A stretch of DNA of 64,000 nt from positions 62,001-126,000 of the forward strand of contig JACJWE010000001.1 in NCBI GenBank assembly GCA_020637365.1, in the 5' to 3' direction. This document shows, in pieces, positions 63,374-64,000 of the stretch (position 1 is its first letter; every line of letters starts with the position of its first letter). Origin of the DNA: Acidimicrobiia bacterium (GTDB lineage: Bacteria > Actinomycetota > Acidimicrobiia > IMCC26256 > JAGNEX01). The notes under the pieces are model-generated. The model did not search any database. It was not told the origin of the DNA and saw only the letters and a list, made by a program, of their open reading frames with translations. Made by a program: the position numbers and the translations under genes.

Positions 63374-64000
63374 GTGCCAGAGCTTGATGCTGGTATCCAC
63401 ATCACTCGCCTTGAAGGGGGGCCGCTCGTCGTAACCGAGCGGTCCCCGCTGGCGTTGTCGGCCGCCTTGGGCGTATGGGTCGACGTTGGGTCACGCGACG
63501 AATCGACGTCGATGCAGGGGGTAACCCACTTCCTTGAACACTTGGTGTTCAAGGGCACCGAGCGCTTTGACTGCGACGAAATCAGCGAAGAGATCGAGCG
63601 TTTCGGCGGTGATATCAACGCCTTCACAACCTCCGAACACACCGTGTACGAGGCTCATCTGATCGCCGAGGGTCAGCCGACCGCGCTGGCTATCCTGGCC
63701 GACCTTGCATGTCGCCCCAATCTTGAACAGGCCGACGTGACCTCAGAATGTGAGGTCGTCCTCGATGAACTGCGCGGTGCTGATGACCAGGCCGGTTCGA
63801 TCGCGGACGATCTGCTGAACGAGGCGCTTTTTCCGGGGCATCCATTAGGACGTCGGATCCTTGGTACCGAACAACATCTGCTCGCGCTGAACAGCGAATC
63901 GATTCGTGCTTACCACGATGACAAGTACGTAGCGTCCCGGATGATCGTCTCTGCGGCTGGTTTGGTCGACCATGACCAGATCGTCGAGGCGGTCGCTGAG
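63374..64000 (+). CDS. M16 (insulinase/processing peptidase-like) zinc protease, cut by window edge
   Basis: From GTG 63374 (site GGAGG) the protein reads ITRLEGGPLVVTERSPLALS, then VDVGSRDESTSMQGVTHFLEHLVFKGTERF, in which HFLEH is the inverted zinc motif HxxEH, and continues with GGDINAFTTSEHTVYEA and VVLDELRGADDQ. The order after pnp is the common actinobacterial pnp-pepR arrangement. The C-terminal half lies outside the window. Confidence 0.93.
   Translation, partial: MPELDAGIHITRLEGGPLVVTERSPLALSAALGVWVDVGSRDESTSMQGVTHFLEHLVFKGTERFDCDEISEEIERFGGDINAFTTSEHTVYEAHLIAEGQPTALAILADLACRPNLEQADVTSECEVVLDELRGADDQAGSIADDLLNEALFPGHPLGRRILGTEQHLLALNSESIRAYHDDKYVASRMIVSAAGLVDHDQIVEAVAE

Overview
This 64 kb window is high-GC bacterial chromosome from an actinobacterium. 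The class is probably Acidimicrobiia, which is an inference. Support comes from the conserved block orders (smc-ftsY-ffh-rpsP-khpA-rimM-trmD-rplS-lepB; xer-whiG-M23-rpsB-tsf-pyrH-frr-cdsA-dxr-rseP-ispG; rimP-nusA-ylxR-infB-rbfA-nrnA-truB-ribF-rpsO-pnp), a WhiG/FliA sigma factor next to rpsB, a DUF2469 protein, and frequent GTG/TTG starts. Both window edges cut genes: a SHOCT-domain protein on the left and an M16 protease on the right.

Layout. 1-10 kb is metabolic: galT and galK (Leloir pathway, minus strand), a PAC2 protein, a thiolase-like protein with metF, an acyl-CoA synthetase, a small membrane protein and D-Ala-D-Ala ligase. 10-12.7 kb is the least ordinary stretch: a frame-disrupted AsnC-type domain, a frame-disrupted UDP-glucose dehydrogenase, a candidate structured RNA ending in a strong terminator, and about 600 bases with no supportable gene. 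12.7-19 kb holds pckA, rpmB with a small partner gene, recG, a glutathione peroxidase and a META-domain lipoprotein. 19-34 kb carries rsmD-coaD, a coiled-coil protein, yceD-rpmF-rnc-mutM, smc-ftsY-ffh and the S16/TrmD/L19/signal peptidase block. 34-41 kb has yraN, an oppositely oriented comM-dprA pair, an NTF2-like/SRAP pair, a tyrosine recombinase, whiG and an M23-like protein. 41-64 kb is translation, isoprenoid (dxr, ispG), phospholipid (cdsA), membrane protease (rseP) and RNA-decay (pnp) genes.

The genes mostly serve information processing and envelope growth: ribosomal proteins and their maturation and modification factors, the SRP targeting route (ffh, ftsY) feeding signal peptidase (lepB), and precursor supply (ddl, cdsA, dxr/ispG, coaD, ribF).

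The most striking global feature is that at least seven genes (asnC-like, ugd, smc, trmD, lepB, an NTF2-like gene, infB) are broken by small indels, most of them in homopolymer runs, while their motifs stay intact. Several are normally essential, so I read most of these as sequence errors rather than real pseudogenes. I did not find an undescribed multi-gene system. The best novel candidates are the structured RNA at about 11845-11998, the terminator-like leader in front of rimP-nusA, and the membrane-anchored NTF2-like gene fused by a stop/start overlap to a SRAP gene. I found no CRISPR array, rRNA, tRNA or intact insertion sequence.
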